DNA of 64,000 bases from Mesotoga sp. Brook.08.105.5.1 (GCF_002752635.1 NZ_AYTW01000007.1:16245-80244), one strand, 5' to 3'; positions 43,308-53,245 are shown, counted from the stretch's first letter. Translations and numbers: made by a program. Notes: a model not told the origin generated them from the sequence alone.

Positions 43308-44647
43308 AATATCACTTTATTGGCATTGGCGGAATTGGCATGAGCGCTCTGGCAATGCACTTAGCATCTGAGGGTGACCAGGTTAACGGATCGAACTATG
43401 AAGAGAATGAAAGAGTAGATTACCTTCGGTCGAAGGGCGTGAGTGTTTTCATTGGTCATTCCTATGAAAACCTTGAAAGTCCTGATATCGTTGTAAGAAC
43501 AACGGCTATAAAACAGGGCAATCCCGAACTGGTCAAGGCGATTTCGAAGAGTATTCCAACGATATATCGAATGGAACTGCTTAAAAGCCTTCTTTCAAGA
43601 AACACCTCTCTCTGCGTAACGGGAACCGACGGGAAGACTACCACTACCGCTATGGTATCCAAAATACTTGTCGACTCGGGAAGGGACCCCACCGTCTTTT
43701 TGGGGGGAATCAACCCTCTCTTGAACGATGGGAACTACAGAAAAGGAAATGGTATTACAGTTACTGAGCTAGACGAAAGCGATGGCTTCTTTGCTTCCTT
43801 CAAGCCGGACTATGCGATTATCACCAACGTTCGGGGCGACCATCTCGAACACTATGATAATTCATTTGACAATCTCAAAAGCCACTTCAGATACTTCTCC
43901 AGAGGTGTCTGTAAGTTACTCGTGACAAATGCCGATGACCCCGTCTCCGAAAGGATATTCAAGGGAAGTCTCACTTTCGGGAGAGACAGAGGGCATTATC
44001 GCTTTTCGGATAGGACAACAGGAATAATGAATCAGACTTTCAGATGCTGGAAAGGCGATACAGATCTCGGCATTTTCAAACTGATGATCCCGGGCGAGTA
44101 CAACGCTTACAACGCCACAGCAGCCGTTGCCCTAACTCATGAAATGGGAGTCCCAATTGAGTCGATCCGAAGCTCTATAGAGTCTTACAGATCTGTCGAC
44201 AGAAGGTTCACATTCAGAGGTCTCGATGATTTCAGGAACCTTTTTTTCTTTGACGACTACGCACATACTCCAGATGAAATAAGCAGCACAATTAGAGGTG
44301 CTCGAGAATTCTTCCCCGGGAAGAACGTTATCGTCGTCTTCCAACCTCATAGATACTCCAGACTGGTCAGAGAAAACGGTCGTTTCGCAATGTCACTCAA
44401 GGATGCCAGTGAAGTCTGTGTTTACAAGCTCTACGAAGCTTATGAGAAGGGGGAGTATGCGATAGATGAGACCGAAGTTCTGAAGGGTCTCAGCAGCTAC
44501 GGAGTTCCGGCGGTCCATGCGGTAAACTACACCGAGATACTCGAATGGCTAGAAAAGAAGAGAGACGCAGTAATACTCTTCCTTGGAGCGGGCGACATCA
44601 CAGAGGCATCAAAAATGAGCGCCCTCAAACTCTGTGAAGCACATTAG
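43304..44647 (+). CDS. murC: UDP-N-acetylmuramate-L-alanine ligase
   Basis: 447 residues; first amino acid ligase of the stem peptide. FIGIGGIGMSALA at the N-terminus, ATP site VTGTDGKTTTTAM (Asp in place of the usual Asn/Ser variant), ELDESDGFF and FDDYAHTPDEI. Start TTG 43304 overlaps the murG stop, with GGGAGGAA upstream. It ends the mur cluster and overlaps the convergent radical SAM gene by 23 bp. Confidence 0.95.
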   Translation: MKYHFIGIGGIGMSALAMHLASEGDQVNGSNYEENERVDYLRSKGVSVFIGHSYENLESPDIVVRTTAIKQGNPELVKAISKSIPTIYRMELLKSLLSRNTSLCVTGTDGKTTTTAMVSKILVDSGRDPTVFLGGINPLLNDGNYRKGNGITVTELDESDGFFASFKPDYAIITNVRGDHLEHYDNSFDNLKSHFRYFSRGVCKLLVTNADDPVSERIFKGSLTFGRDRGHYRFSDRTTGIMNQTFRCWKGDTDLGIFKLMIPGEYNAYNATAAVALTHEMGVPIESIRSSIESYRSVDRRFTFRGLDDFRNLFFFDDYAHTPDEISSTIRGAREFFPGKNVIVVFQPHRYSRLVRENGRFAMSLKDASEVCVYKLYEAYEKGEYAIDETEVLKGLSSYGVPAVHAVNYTEILEWLEKKRDAVILFLGAGDITEASKMSALKLCEAH

Positions 44648-46403
44648 CGACGTTTAGGGTTTGGCAAACTGCACAGCCGGTACAACCTTCCCATCTGCAA
44701 TCGTCTGTAGTTTCTCCTCTCAGTGCTTTCTCGAATTCATCAATGAGAAACTGCTTCGAAATACCAACTGAAATGTGTTCCCAGGGAAGATCCTCTTCAA
44801 GGGTGAATCCTTTCATATAACTTTCAACATCTATTCCAGCATCTGCAAAGGCCTGCTGCCACAATGAGGCATCGAACTCTTCATTCCATTCATCGAAGAT
44901 CGCTCCCGATCTGTAAGCCCTAAATACTGCTTCACCGACCTTTCTGTCTCCTCTGCTTAGAACTCCCTCGACCGTACTGCTCGAAGGATCATGGCTGCTG
45001 AACTGGATTCCTCTTCCGGAAACCCTTCTGAGAATACGAAGTTTTCTCTCTGCTTCCTCTCTGTTTATCTGTTCAGAGAACTGGAACGGAGTATGTGGCT
45101 TTGGAATAAAGATAGCCGCAGAAACTGAGACCTCTCTGAAACCGACCGCTTTAACACGTCTCGCGAGCCTAACAATCTCCTGCAAATCTTCATCTGTTTC
45201 TGTGGGAAGCCCTATCATGAAATACAGCTTCACTCTCTGCCAGCCGCTGTCTCTTGCCGCCTTCACTGCAGACATAAGATCGTCTTCCGAAACGTTCTTG
45301 TTAATCACGTTTCTAAGTCTTTGAGAACCGGCTTCGGGGGCGAAAGTCAAACCCGTTTTCCTTATCGAAGCAATCTTTGAAGCTATCTCAACTCCAAAGG
45401 AGTCTATCCTGGTGCTGGGCAAGGAAAGTGCAACTCTCTCGGGTTCGAGCAAAGGAAGAACCTCTTCTGTCAGAACATCGATCGAGGAGTGATCCATAGT
45501 GGACAACGAGAGAAAGGAAACTTCTTCATAACCCGTAGCTCCCAGGACTCTCTCCACAGATTTTTTGAGTTCCTCTACAGCTCGCTCTCTGACAGGTCTA
45601 TAGATCATACCTGCCTGGCAGAATCTACAGCCCCGATTACAGCCTCGCATTACCTCCATAACAGCCCTGTCGTGTACAGTTTTCATATAAGGGACGATGG
45701 GCTTGCCGTCAATCTCATAGCTGGATAGGTCGGAAATCACGGCCTTGACTACCTCTTTCTTCCCCAGCGAGGGAACATAGACCCCCTCAATCTCAGACAG
45801 AATTCTGAGGAGCTCTCCCCTTCTCCCCGATATAAGCAAGTCGATATTTTCCTTCACTGCCTTGCAGACAACCGGAGTTACGGCCTCTCCGTCTCCAATA
45901 ACAAAGGCATCGAAGTAGTCTGCCATTGGCTCGGGGTTTGTCGAACACGGTCCGCCTCCAAGTACTATCGGCTCGATCGTTCTCTCTTTCTGAAGAACGG
46001 GAATACCTGCAAGATCTAGAAGAGCGAGGACGTTAGTGTATCCGAGTTCATATTGAAGAGTCAGACCGAGTATATCGAAATCTGAAGCCGGAGTATAAGT
46101 CTCTAGAGAGTACAGAGGGACTCCTGCGCTCCTCATCTGGCCGATCATGTCTTTCCATGGAAGGTAAGTTCTCTCCGCAAGAAAACCCTCGATTTCGTTG
46201 AGCTCCTTATATAATATCTTAAGTCCCAAGTGAGACATTCCAACTTCGTATGTATCTGGAAAAGCAAGAAGGATTCTCAGCCGTCCTTCGGGATTCTTCA
46301 CTACGCGATTGAGTTCCTTGCCGATATAGCGGCTCGGTTTTCCGACTCTGTGGAGGACTCCTGAGGAAACGAGCCACTTCCTGATAGACTCAGAACCGAT
46401 CAT
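44625..46403 (-). CDS. Radical SAM protein with B12-binding-like N-terminus (TIGR03960 type)
   Basis: 592 residues. The N-terminal domain (about 40-190) resembles a cobalamin-binding fold (LLAFPDTYEVGMSHLGLKILY, in segments). The radical SAM core carries the 4Fe-4S motif CNRGCRFC near residue 253-260. A second Cys cluster lies at the C-terminus (CRWEGCTGCAVC). The paired TIGR03936 protein often found with this family is not adjacent. Function is not established; proposed roles involve RNA or cofactor modification. ATG overlaps the stop of the M42 peptidase gene by 1 base. Confidence 0.85.
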   Translation of the reverse strand: MIGSESIRKWLVSSGVLHRVGKPSRYIGKELNRVVKNPEGRLRILLAFPDTYEVGMSHLGLKILYKELNEIEGFLAERTYLPWKDMIGQMRSAGVPLYSLETYTPASDFDILGLTLQYELGYTNVLALLDLAGIPVLQKERTIEPIVLGGGPCSTNPEPMADYFDAFVIGDGEAVTPVVCKAVKENIDLLISGRRGELLRILSEIEGVYVPSLGKKEVVKAVISDLSSYEIDGKPIVPYMKTVHDRAVMEVMRGCNRGCRFCQAGMIYRPVRERAVEELKKSVERVLGATGYEEVSFLSLSTMDHSSIDVLTEEVLPLLEPERVALSLPSTRIDSFGVEIASKIASIRKTGLTFAPEAGSQRLRNVINKNVSEDDLMSAVKAARDSGWQRVKLYFMIGLPTETDEDLQEIVRLARRVKAVGFREVSVSAAIFIPKPHTPFQFSEQINREEAERKLRILRRVSGRGIQFSSHDPSSSTVEGVLSRGDRKVGEAVFRAYRSGAIFDEWNEEFDASLWQQAFADAGIDVESYMKGFTLEEDLPWEHISVGISKQFLIDEFEKALRGETTDDCRWEGCTGCAVCQTLNVANVLHRV

Positions 46404-47401
46404 CAGACTGTGAGCTCTGTGGAAAGAAGAAACATCAATCTCAGTAGATTGTCGTAATCCTCGATCGAAATGTACTCCGTCTCTGAATGTAAGTACCTAA
46501 CGGCAAGCGCCAGGGGAACCATTTTGATTCCCTTCTGCTGGAAGGGAATCCCATCGGTGCCGCCTCCGGTTACCCCGACCTGGAGAGGTATCTCCCTCTC
46601 CTTCGCAAATTCCATCAAACGCTTTCCGAGACCGTAATCTCCCAGAGAGGAGGTGTCAGACATCCTGAGTACGGCTCCGTTCCCCGGTCTTACATTACCC
46701 GTAAGTCTTGAGCAGCAGGCAAAGGAATCAACGGGAAAGAATAGGTTGGGCCTCAAGCGTTCTGAAAGGGCTCTAGATCCAATCAACCCAATCTCTTCCT
46801 GAACAGTCCAGGCAAGCACTATCCTTCTATTTAGGTTAACCTCAGAAAGCATATCTAACAGATCGAGGAGAGCAAGGCAACCGGATCTATCGTCCAAAGA
46901 CCTTACGGATACGTACTTGTCGTTGAGAATAGAGATCTGTTTTCTGAAAACGGCATAGTCGAGTACTTCTATTCCTAGACTCTCGGTTTCCTCTTTTGAT
47001 GAGGTTCCCACATCTATCACGAGACTCTGCCAGGAAAGGTCTGGCTTCTCCCGAAGATGCGGAGGTGTCATCCCGATTACACCATCTATCGACTCACCTG
47101 AAGATGTTATCACGTCCAGGTGTCTGCCGACGAGAAGTTCGTCTGCTATCCCACCGATCTTCTTGAAGTTGAGAGTCCCATCTTCATTAACGCCGGTCAC
47201 AAGCAGGCCTATCTCATCCATGTGGGCGGCGAAAGCGATAATCGTATCCCCGCTGCCGACCTCAACAATTACGTTCCCGAGATCGTCGATCGAAGCCTCC
47301 ACACCTTCGGGAATCATCTCGATTATCTTGGCTCGAATCATCTCTTCTCGTCCGGTCATGCCGGGAACAAAGACAACGTCCGTCAATCTATCTAAATTCA
47401 T
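46403..47401 (-). CDS. M42 family aminopeptidase (glutamyl aminopeptidase/deblocking type)
   Basis: 332 residues, cytosolic di-metal aminopeptidase that usually forms dodecameric TET particles. Metal and catalytic motifs: FAAHMDEIGLLV, RSLDDRSGC, TVQEEIGLIGSRAL with the Glu pair, and GVTGGGTDGIPF. ATG (47399-47401) has GGTGAGGAGG upstream. A TATAAT on the minus strand (47420-47425) could be its -10 but no good -35 is seen. Confidence 0.9.
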   Translation of the reverse strand: MNLDRLTDVVFVPGMTGREEMIRAKIIEMIPEGVEASIDDLGNVIVEVGSGDTIIAFAAHMDEIGLLVTGVNEDGTLNFKKIGGIADELLVGRHLDVITSSGESIDGVIGMTPPHLREKPDLSWQSLVIDVGTSSKEETESLGIEVLDYAVFRKQISILNDKYVSVRSLDDRSGCLALLDLLDMLSEVNLNRRIVLAWTVQEEIGLIGSRALSERLRPNLFFPVDSFACCSRLTGNVRPGNGAVLRMSDTSSLGDYGLGKRLMEFAKEREIPLQVGVTGGGTDGIPFQQKGIKMVPLALAVRYLHSETEYISIEDYDNLLRLMFLLSTELTV

Positions 47402-47498
47402 GAAGCCACCTCCTCACCAATTATAGCCTAAGGCCGTGAGTATAGGAAGTTCGACTCACAAAGACGTTCAGGACGGTTATAATCGTAAATGGTAGAGT

Positions 47499-47527
47499 TT
47501 GACTGCAAACGATAATTGATCTATCTT
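47499..47527 (+). promoter_or_regulatory. Predicted promoter of the methylmalonyl-CoA operon
   Basis: TTGACT (47499-47504), 17 bp, TATCTT (47522-47527). The leader to GTG 47568 is about 35 nt, too short for a cobalamin riboswitch. Confidence 0.65.
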
Positions 47528-47567
47528 CAAATCATCATATACAGACTTCATGAATGGAGGAGATTTT

Positions 47568-49232
47568 GTGAGCAATTGCGAGAGACTTCAGAAACTCAAA
47601 GACGAGTGGCAGAAGAAGAAAGTGATGCCTCTTCTCAAGAAATTCCCCGAAAGGAAGAAGGAGTTCAAGACTTCCTTCGATCAGAAGGTTGAGATTCTGT
47701 ACACACCACCTGAGAAGGAAGAATACGAAGAGAAGGTTGGTTTTCCAGGTCAATATCCTTTCACCCGGGGAGTTCAGCCGACGATGTATCGGGGCCGTCT
47801 ATGGACCATGAGACAGTATGCAGGGTTCGGGACTGCCGAAGAATCCAACAGAAGGTACAGATACCTCCTATCTCAGGGGCAGACAGGGCTTTCCGTTGCC
47901 TTCGACCTCCCCACCCAAATCGGCTACGACTCGGATGATCCGATGTCCGAAGGAGAGGTTGGAAGGGTTGGAGTTGCGATAGATTCGCTGGAGGATATGG
48001 AGACGCTGTTTGATGGAATCCCCCTCGAAAAGGTCAGCACATCCATGACAATAAACTCCACCGCTGCGATTCTCCTTGCGATGTACATAGCCGTGGGCGA
48101 AAAACAGGGTGTCGAAGCCTCGAAGCTTACCGGCACGATCCAGAACGACATTCTGAAGGAGTACATAGCAAGAGGAACTTATATTTTCCCGCCCGATTCA
48201 TCTATGAGACTTATTACAGATATCTTTGAGTACTGCTCCAAGAACCTCCCAGATTTCAACACAATAAGCATCAGCGGGTACCACATAAGAGAGGCCGGAG
48301 CAAATTCCGTTCAGGAGATCGCTTTCACTCTTGCTGACGGAATAGCATACGTTCAGGCAGCAAGAGAGGCCGGCCTTGACCCCAACGTTTTCGGGAAGAG
48401 ACTCTCATTCTTCTTCAACTCCCACAATGGTTTCCTCGAAGAGATAGCCAAGTTCAGAGCCGCAAGAAGACTGTGGGCTAAGATAATGAAAGAGAGGTTC
48501 GGCGTGACTGATGAAAAGGCAATGATGCTGAGATTCCATACTCAGACCGGTGGTTCGACGCTTACGGCGCAGCAACCAATGAATAACATAGTAAGGGTCG
48601 CATTTCAAGCTCTGGCTGCTGTTCTTGGAGGAACACAGTCGCTTCATACGAACTCTTATGATGAAGCTCTTGGCCTTCCAACGGAGGATTCAGTGACTAT
48701 CGCCTTGAGAACACAGCAAATAATTGCCTCTGAAACAGGTGTTACGGACACAGTCGATCCATTGGGTGGCGCTTACTTCATTGAAGAGCTTACAAACACA
48801 ATGGAAGAGAAGGCTCTTGACTACATTCAGAAGATCGACGATCTGGGAGGAATGGTCGAGGCCATCAGAACGGGCTTTGTGCAGAAGGAAATCCTCGACA
48901 GCGCCTACAGATACCAGGTTGCGATCGAAAACAAGGATCACATAGTTGTAGGCCTTAATGAATTTGCCGCCGATGAGGAACAAGAGAGAGACATCTTGAG
49001 ACTTGACCCGGCTATAGAAGACCTGCAAAGAAAGAAACTCGAGGAGCTGAGAAAGAAGCGGGATGGCGGCGAAGTCCGGAACCATCTTGAGAAACTCAAG
49101 AAAGCAGCTCAGGGAAGCGATAACCTCATGCCCATAATAATCGATGCGGTAAGGGCATATGCAACTCTGGGAGAAATCGCAAACGCTCTTAGAGAAATCT
49201 TCGGTGAATACACCGAAGCCGTGATTCTTTAG
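47568..49232 (+). CDS. Methylmalonyl-CoA mutase, large (catalytic) subunit
   Basis: About 554 residues; the substrate-binding TIM barrel of a B12-dependent mutase interconverting succinyl-CoA and methylmalonyl-Co[25 protein letters not shown], in two halves around residues 71-94, carries Tyr74 and Tyr84 expected in true methylmalonyl-CoA mutases. RGTYIFPP and [10 protein letters not shown] supply the Arg and His that distinguish it from isobutyryl-CoA mutase. The B12 domain is on a separate gene. GTG 47568 is chosen because GGAGGAG (47556-47562) lies 5 bp upstream; ATG 47550 lies before that site. Confidence 0.94.
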   Translation: MSNCERLQKLKDEWQKKKVMPLLKKFPERKKEFKTSFDQKVEILYTPPEKEEYEEKVGFPGQYPFTRGVQPTMYRGRLWTMRQYAGFGTAEESNRRYRYLLSQGQTGLSVAFDLPTQIGYDSDDPMSEGEVGRVGVAIDSLEDMETLFDGIPLEKVSTSMTINSTAAILLAMYIAVGEKQGVEASKLTGTIQNDILKEYIARGTYIFPPDSSMRLITDIFEYCSKNLPDFNTISISGYHIREAGANSVQEIAFTLADGIAYVQAAREAGLDPNVFGKRLSFFFNSHNGFLEEIAKFRAARRLWAKIMKERFGVTDEKAMMLRFHTQTGGSTLTAQQPMNNIVRVAFQALAAVLGGTQSLHTNSYDEALGLPTEDSVTIALRTQQIIASETGVTDTVDPLGGAYFIEELTNTMEEKALDYIQKIDDLGGMVEAIRTGFVQKEILDSAYRYQVAIENKDHIVVGLNEFAADEEQERDILRLDPAIEDLQRKKLEELRKKRDGGEVRNHLEKLKKAAQGSDNLMPIIIDAVRAYATLGEIANALREIFGEYTEAVIL

Positions 49233-49244
49233 AGAGAGGTGAAC

Positions 49245-49640
49245 ATGATGAACAAGATAAAGGTACTCGTGGCAAAGCCGGGGCTTGACGGACATGACAG
49301 GGGAGCAAAAGTAGTCGCCATGGCACTCAGGGATGCGGGAATGGAAGTCATCTACACAGGCCTTAGACAGTCTCCTGAATCCGTAGTAAAAGCTGCTTTG
49401 CAGGAAGACGTTGACGTAATTGGACTGTCTATACTTTCCGGGGCCCATATGAGAATTTGCAGAAAGGTGCTGGAGCTTATGAAAGGAGCCGGAATCGGGG
49501 ACAAACCTCTCTTTGTTGGAGGCATAATACCATCGGAAGATGCCGAAGAGCTTAGAAGGGCGGGAATTCTTGAAGTGTTTGGACCAGGGACCTCTCTGAA
49601 ATCGATAATCGAGAAGATAGAGGAAACGGTTAAGAAATGA
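49245..49640 (+). CDS. Methylmalonyl-CoA mutase, B12-binding subunit
   Basis: About 131 residues, a stand-alone cobalamin-binding domain. The DxHxxG motif is DGHDRG, with His17 as the lower cobalt ligand, and the tail contains LFVGGIIP and GVEVFGPGT-like LEVFGPGTS. It pairs with the upstream large subunit. AGAGGTG precedes two adjacent ATGs (49245, 49248). The stop overlaps the meaB ATG. Confidence 0.94.
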   Translation: MMNKIKVLVAKPGLDGHDRGAKVVAMALRDAGMEVIYTGLRQSPESVVKAALQEDVDVIGLSILSGAHMRICRKVLELMKGAGIGDKPLFVGGIIPSEDAEELRRAGILEVFGPGTSLKSIIEKIEETVKK

Positions 49641-50497
49641 AATCGATGGAACCGGCTAAGATTGACCAGCTAAGTGTCTCAAAATCTTTGAGCTTAATTG
49701 AAAACAATACACATTCAGCGAGGGAGATGATTGGGGAGCTGCCCGAACGCGACTACTGCGTGATAGGCATAACTGGAAGTCCGGGGGCCGGCAAGTCTTC
49801 TCTCACCGACCGCCTTGTGTGCATTAGTGCCGAGGAAAAGGCCACTGCCGTTATCGCCATCGATCCGTCTAGCCCATTCACCGGTGGTGCCTTTCTTGGT
49901 GACAGAATCAGAATGAGACGGGCTACCGAGGATCCAAGGATCTTTGTGAGATCAATGGCCAGTCGAGGAAATGTCGGTGGACTTAGTCCTTCTATTTACA
50001 ACGCAGTCGAATTTCTGGGCAGGAGCGGGTACGATCGGATCTACGTTGAAACAGTCGGAGCAGGCCAATCGGAAACCGATATAGCAAACCTTGCCGACAT
50101 AGTCCTTCTGGTTCTTGCTCCTGGCCTAGGTGACGACGTTCAGACCATGAAAGCCGGTATTATGGAAATTGGCGACATATTTGTCATTAACAAGAGCGAC
50201 CTCCAGGGAGCCGAACAACTTGCCTCCAGAACAAAAGCTATTCTCGAACTTTCTGGAAAGCGATTGCCGGTTCTGAAAACCGACTCGATTAAGGGCAGTG
50301 GCCTGAAGGAACTCTTCAAAAAGATAGAGGAGGTGCTTGCCGACTTCGCGAACTCCGGAAGACTGTCAGCAAGGCGAAACAAGCGTAACCTTTACAATAA
50401 CTTGAACAGCGCGTACCAGATAATAAAGGAACACTACGCCGAAAATGATAAACTTGAAGAACTAATAAGGTATCTTCTTGAGAATATCGGGAGGTAA
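49637..50497 (+). CDS. meaB: MeaB/ArgK-type GTPase, mutase chaperone
   Basis: 286 residues. A SIMIBI-class GTPase that loads and protects B12 in methylmalonyl-CoA mutase. P-loop GSPGAGKSS at 47-55, [22 protein letters not shown], and GVGQSE-like [14 protein letters not shown] are characteristic, with the guanine motif NKSD. It overlaps the B12 subunit gene by 4 bp and is followed by the epimerase gene after 5 bp. Confidence 0.94.
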   Translation: MKSMEPAKIDQLSVSKSLSLIENNTHSAREMIGELPERDYCVIGITGSPGAGKSSLTDRLVCISAEEKATAVIAIDPSSPFTGGAFLGDRIRMRRATEDPRIFVRSMASRGNVGGLSPSIYNAVEFLGRSGYDRIYVETVGAGQSETDIANLADIVLLVLAPGLGDDVQTMKAGIMEIGDIFVINKSDLQGAEQLASRTKAILELSGKRLPVLKTDSIKGSGLKELFKKIEEVLADFANSGRLSARRNKRNLYNNLNSAYQIIKEHYAENDKLEELIRYLLENIGR

Positions 50498-50502
50498 TCA
50501 GA

Positions 50503-50910
50503 TTGAAATCCAATAGGATAGACCACATTGGCATAGTCGTTAAATCGATCGAAGAGAGGCTTTCCGTTTACAGAGATCTTCTGAAACTCGAAGTCACTGG
50601 TATCGAAGAGCTTCCTGAGCGAGGGCTGAAGGTTGCCTTCATAAAGGTTGGCGACACAAGGATCGAACTTCTGGAACCGCTATCTGAGAATAGTCAGATA
50701 TCCAAGTTCCTGGAAAGCAGAGGAGAAGGCATTCACCACATCGCCTTCCGTGTTGACGATGTTGAAGCCGCAATTGAAGAGGCTGTTTCACTGGAACTCA
50801 AACCTCTCTCAAGAGAGCCTGAGTCGGGAGCCGGTGGAACAAAGATAGTCTTCCTCCATCCAAAGAGCACAGGAGGAGTTCTGATGGAACTCGTTGAGGG
50901 ACATCACTGA
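50503..50910 (+). CDS. mce: Methylmalonyl-CoA epimerase
   Basis: 135 residues of the glyoxalase/VOC fold. IDHIGIVVKSIEE opens the first module and GIHHIAFRVDDVE the second, giving the metal ligands. It interconverts the R and S forms of methylmalonyl-CoA, joining the mutase to the carboxyltransferase. Start TTG 50503 has GGGAGGTAA upstream. Confidence 0.92.
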   Translation: MKSNRIDHIGIVVKSIEERLSVYRDLLKLEVTGIEELPERGLKVAFIKVGDTRIELLEPLSENSQISKFLESRGEGIHHIAFRVDDVEAAIEEAVSLELKPLSREPESGAGGTKIVFLHPKSTGGVLMELVEGHH

Positions 50911-50923
50911 GGGGGTGATAGAT

Positions 50924-52462
50924 ATGGCCGGTAGACTTGAAGAGTTTTTCGAGAAGAACGATAAGATTATCCTTGGCGGCGGCCAAGAAAAGATCGAAAA
51001 ACAGCATGAGGCGGGCAAGCTCAGTGCAAGAGAGAGAATAGATATTCTCTGCGATGAAGGTAGCTTCGAGGAATTCGACCGATTTGTAAGGCACAGGGCA
51101 ACGAGTTTTGGACTCGCAGATAAGGAGTTCCCAGCAGATGGAGTTGTTACTGGAATCGGAACGGTAAACGGGAGAAAGATCGCAATCTTCTCTCAAGACT
51201 TCACCGTACAGGGCGGCTCTCTGGGGGAGATGCATGCAAAGAAGATTATGAAGGTTCAGGATATGGCCATGAAACTCGGCATCCCAATCGTTGGGATAAA
51301 TGACTCCGGTGGAGCGAGAATTCAGGAAGGCGTTGATTCACTATTCGGCTACGGAGGGATCTTCCACAGAAACACTCTTTCTTCGGGGGTCATTCCGCAG
51401 ATAACCGTCGTCTGTGGACCGTGCGCAGGAGGAGCAGTGTACTCACCTGCGATAACAGACTTCATAGTAATGACGGACAAGACCTCCCAGATGTTTATCA
51501 CAGGTCCTCAGGTGATCAAGGCAGTAACCGGCGAGGATACTTCGATGGAGGAATTGGGAGGAGCTCTGGTGCACAACTCCAAGAGCGGAAACGCTCACTT
51601 TTTGGCCTCAGACGATGAGAAAGCGATGCTGCTAGTCAAGACGTTGCTGGATTATCTTCCTCAGAACAACGCCGAAGAGCCGTCAAAAACCGAGTCGATT
51701 CCTGGCAACCCTATTGAAGAACTCCGGGATATCGTCCCCGAAAACCCAAAGCAGTCATATGACGTGAAAAGGGTGATCTCACTCGCTGTAGACGAAGGCC
51801 GGTTCCTTGAAGTGCACGAGCAATACGCTAAGAACATGGTAATTGGATTTGCGAGAATCGGTGGCAGGTCTGTGGGAGTAGTGGCGAACCAACCGTCTGT
51901 CTTTGCAGGCTCTTTAGACATAAACGCCTCCGACAAAGCTGCCAGATTCATAAGATTCCTGGATGCCTTCAACATTCCGATAATAACCTTCGTGGACACG
52001 CCGGGATTCCTCCCCGGAGTCTCTCAGGAGCATGGCGGGATAATCCGTCACGGGGCGAAACTACTCTACTCCTACAGCGAGGCGTCCGTTCCCAAGATCA
52101 CATTGATCCTGAGGAAGGCCTATGGCGGAGCTTACATAGCCATGGGAAGTCAGCATCTTGGCGCCGACATCGTCTACGCCTGGCCTGGAGCTGAAATTGC
52201 GGTCATGGGGCCTGAGGGCGCAGCGAATATCATCTTCAAGAGAGAAATCAACGCTTCAGAACAGCCGGAAAAGACTCGACAGGAGAAGATTACCGAGTAC
52301 AAGGAGAAATTTGCAAATCCCTTTGTGGCAGCCGGGAGAGGCTATATCGAATCAGTAATTGATCCGGCCGTCACCAGAATCGAGATAATAAAAGCTTTGG
52401 AAACGCTGGATACAAAAGTCGAAGGAAGACCGTCAAAGAAACACGGTAATATACCGCTATGA
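50924..52462 (+). CDS. mmdA: Methylmalonyl-CoA/propionyl-CoA carboxyltransferase subunit (MmdA / transcarboxylase 12S type)
   Basis: About 512 residues, two crotonase-like halves. GINDSGGARIQEGVDSL and CGPCAGGAVYSPAITDF form the acyl-CoA site; PGFLPGVSQEHGGIIRHGAKLLY and AYGGAYIAMGS form the biotin side. It transfers CO2 between methylmalonyl-CoA and biotin. ATG 50924 is preferred because GGGGGTGATA (50911-50920) precedes it; the longer form would overlap the epimerase gene. Confidence 0.93.
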   Translation: MAGRLEEFFEKNDKIILGGGQEKIEKQHEAGKLSARERIDILCDEGSFEEFDRFVRHRATSFGLADKEFPADGVVTGIGTVNGRKIAIFSQDFTVQGGSLGEMHAKKIMKVQDMAMKLGIPIVGINDSGGARIQEGVDSLFGYGGIFHRNTLSSGVIPQITVVCGPCAGGAVYSPAITDFIVMTDKTSQMFITGPQVIKAVTGEDTSMEELGGALVHNSKSGNAHFLASDDEKAMLLVKTLLDYLPQNNAEEPSKTESIPGNPIEELRDIVPENPKQSYDVKRVISLAVDEGRFLEVHEQYAKNMVIGFARIGGRSVGVVANQPSVFAGSLDINASDKAARFIRFLDAFNIPIITFVDTPGFLPGVSQEHGGIIRHGAKLLYSYSEASVPKITLILRKAYGGAYIAMGSQHLGADIVYAWPGAEIAVMGPEGAANIIFKREINASEQPEKTRQEKITEYKEKFANPFVAAGRGYIESVIDPAVTRIEIIKALETLDTKVEGRPSKKHGNIPL

Positions 52463-52472
52463 GGTGTGTTTG

Positions 52473-52823
52473 ATGGAGGAATATGTTCAGATTACCATAA
52501 TAGGCATAGGAATCGTATTCCTGGCGCTGGCAATGCTTTATGTGATTTTCAACATTCTCGGTCGTCTGCTATCGAAGGAACAGACCAACGTAGTGAAGGC
52601 CCTCGTTCCAAAACCAGTCCCCACAAATATATCCGGAGGGCCGGAGAAACAAGACGGCGATGAAGGAGAAGTCATCGCCGCAATAACTGCAGCAGTAACT
52701 TCATTCATGGGTCATAGCAACTTCAAAGTCAGAAGCGTTGCCTCCGTTCCCGTTGCGGCAGCTTCGCTTTGGAAACGTCGTGAACCAACCGTCTACTGGA
52801 AAGTGAGGAGGAGCAGGAATTGA
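52473..52823 (+). CDS. OadG/MmdD-like membrane anchor (delta/gamma subunit)
   Basis: 116 residues with one membrane helix (about 6-32) and a cytosolic tail ending in a segment rich in basic residues and Val/Ala (AAITAAVTSFMGHSNFKVRS). This is the architecture of OadG-type subunits, which hold sodium-pump decarboxylases together. The match is by topology and position rather than by strong motifs. ATG 52473 has GAGGTG 6 bp upstream. The end overlaps the biotin carrier gene by 4 bp (TTGA). Confidence 0.8.
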   Translation: MEEYVQITIIGIGIVFLALAMLYVIFNILGRLLSKEQTNVVKALVPKPVPTNISGGPEKQDGDEGEVIAAITAAVTSFMGHSNFKVRSVASVPVAAASLWKRREPTVYWKVRRSRN

Positions 52824-53245
52824 GAAGATTCATAGTGAAAGTTAACGGCAAAGAATATAACGTCGAGATTGAAGAGCTTTCTTCTGTAAACGATTCTGGT
52901 TCGGGCGGAGCAATTCAGGAACCCGACACACGCCAAAAGGTCGAATCTGCAACTCGGCCCAGGCAGGAAGCGAGAGTCGAGGAAGCTCCGAAACCGGTCG
53001 GGCCAGCCAAAGAATCCAGTGGATCGGAAGACGAAATCAATATACTGTCGCCGATGTCGGGCACGATCATCGAGGTACTCGTTTCGACAGGAGATTCAGT
53101 CTCTCCAGGGCAGAAAGTAGTGATTCTCGAAGCAATGAAAATGGAGAACAGCATACTTTCAGAGAACTCGGGTACCGTCAAAGAAGTGAGGGTCAGAAAG
53201 GGAGATAACATAGACGCAGGCGAAATAATGATAGTTCTAGCATAG
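52820..53245 (+). CDS. Biotin carboxyl carrier protein (gamma subunit / 1.3S type)
   Basis: 141 residues. A short N-terminal beta region (FIVKVNGKEYNVEIEEL), a flexible Pro/Ala/Glu-rich linker (about 30-72), and a biotinyl domain (73-141) with EAMKM and the biotinylated Lys at residue 107. It would carry CO2 between the carboxyltransferases. Because the OadA-type subunit at 22778 lacks its own biotin domain, this protein is the natural carrier for both. TTG start overlaps the previous stop. Confidence 0.93.
   Translation: MRRFIVKVNGKEYNVEIEELSSVNDSGSGGAIQEPDTRQKVESATRPRQEARVEEAPKPVGPAKESSGSEDEINILSPMSGTIIEVLVSTGDSVSPGQKVVILEAMKMENSILSENSGTVKEVRVRKGDNIDAGEIMIVLA

Noticed and set aside
47528..47567. 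Possible cobalamin riboswitch before the B12-dependent mutase operon.
   Set aside because: The leader from the predicted promoter is only about 35 nt and shows no B12-box-like sequence.
48690..49448. Minus-strand frame of 252 residues opposite the mutase subunits.
   Set aside because: Both mutase subunits are certain; the antisense frame is Cys/His/Ser-rich and unsupported.
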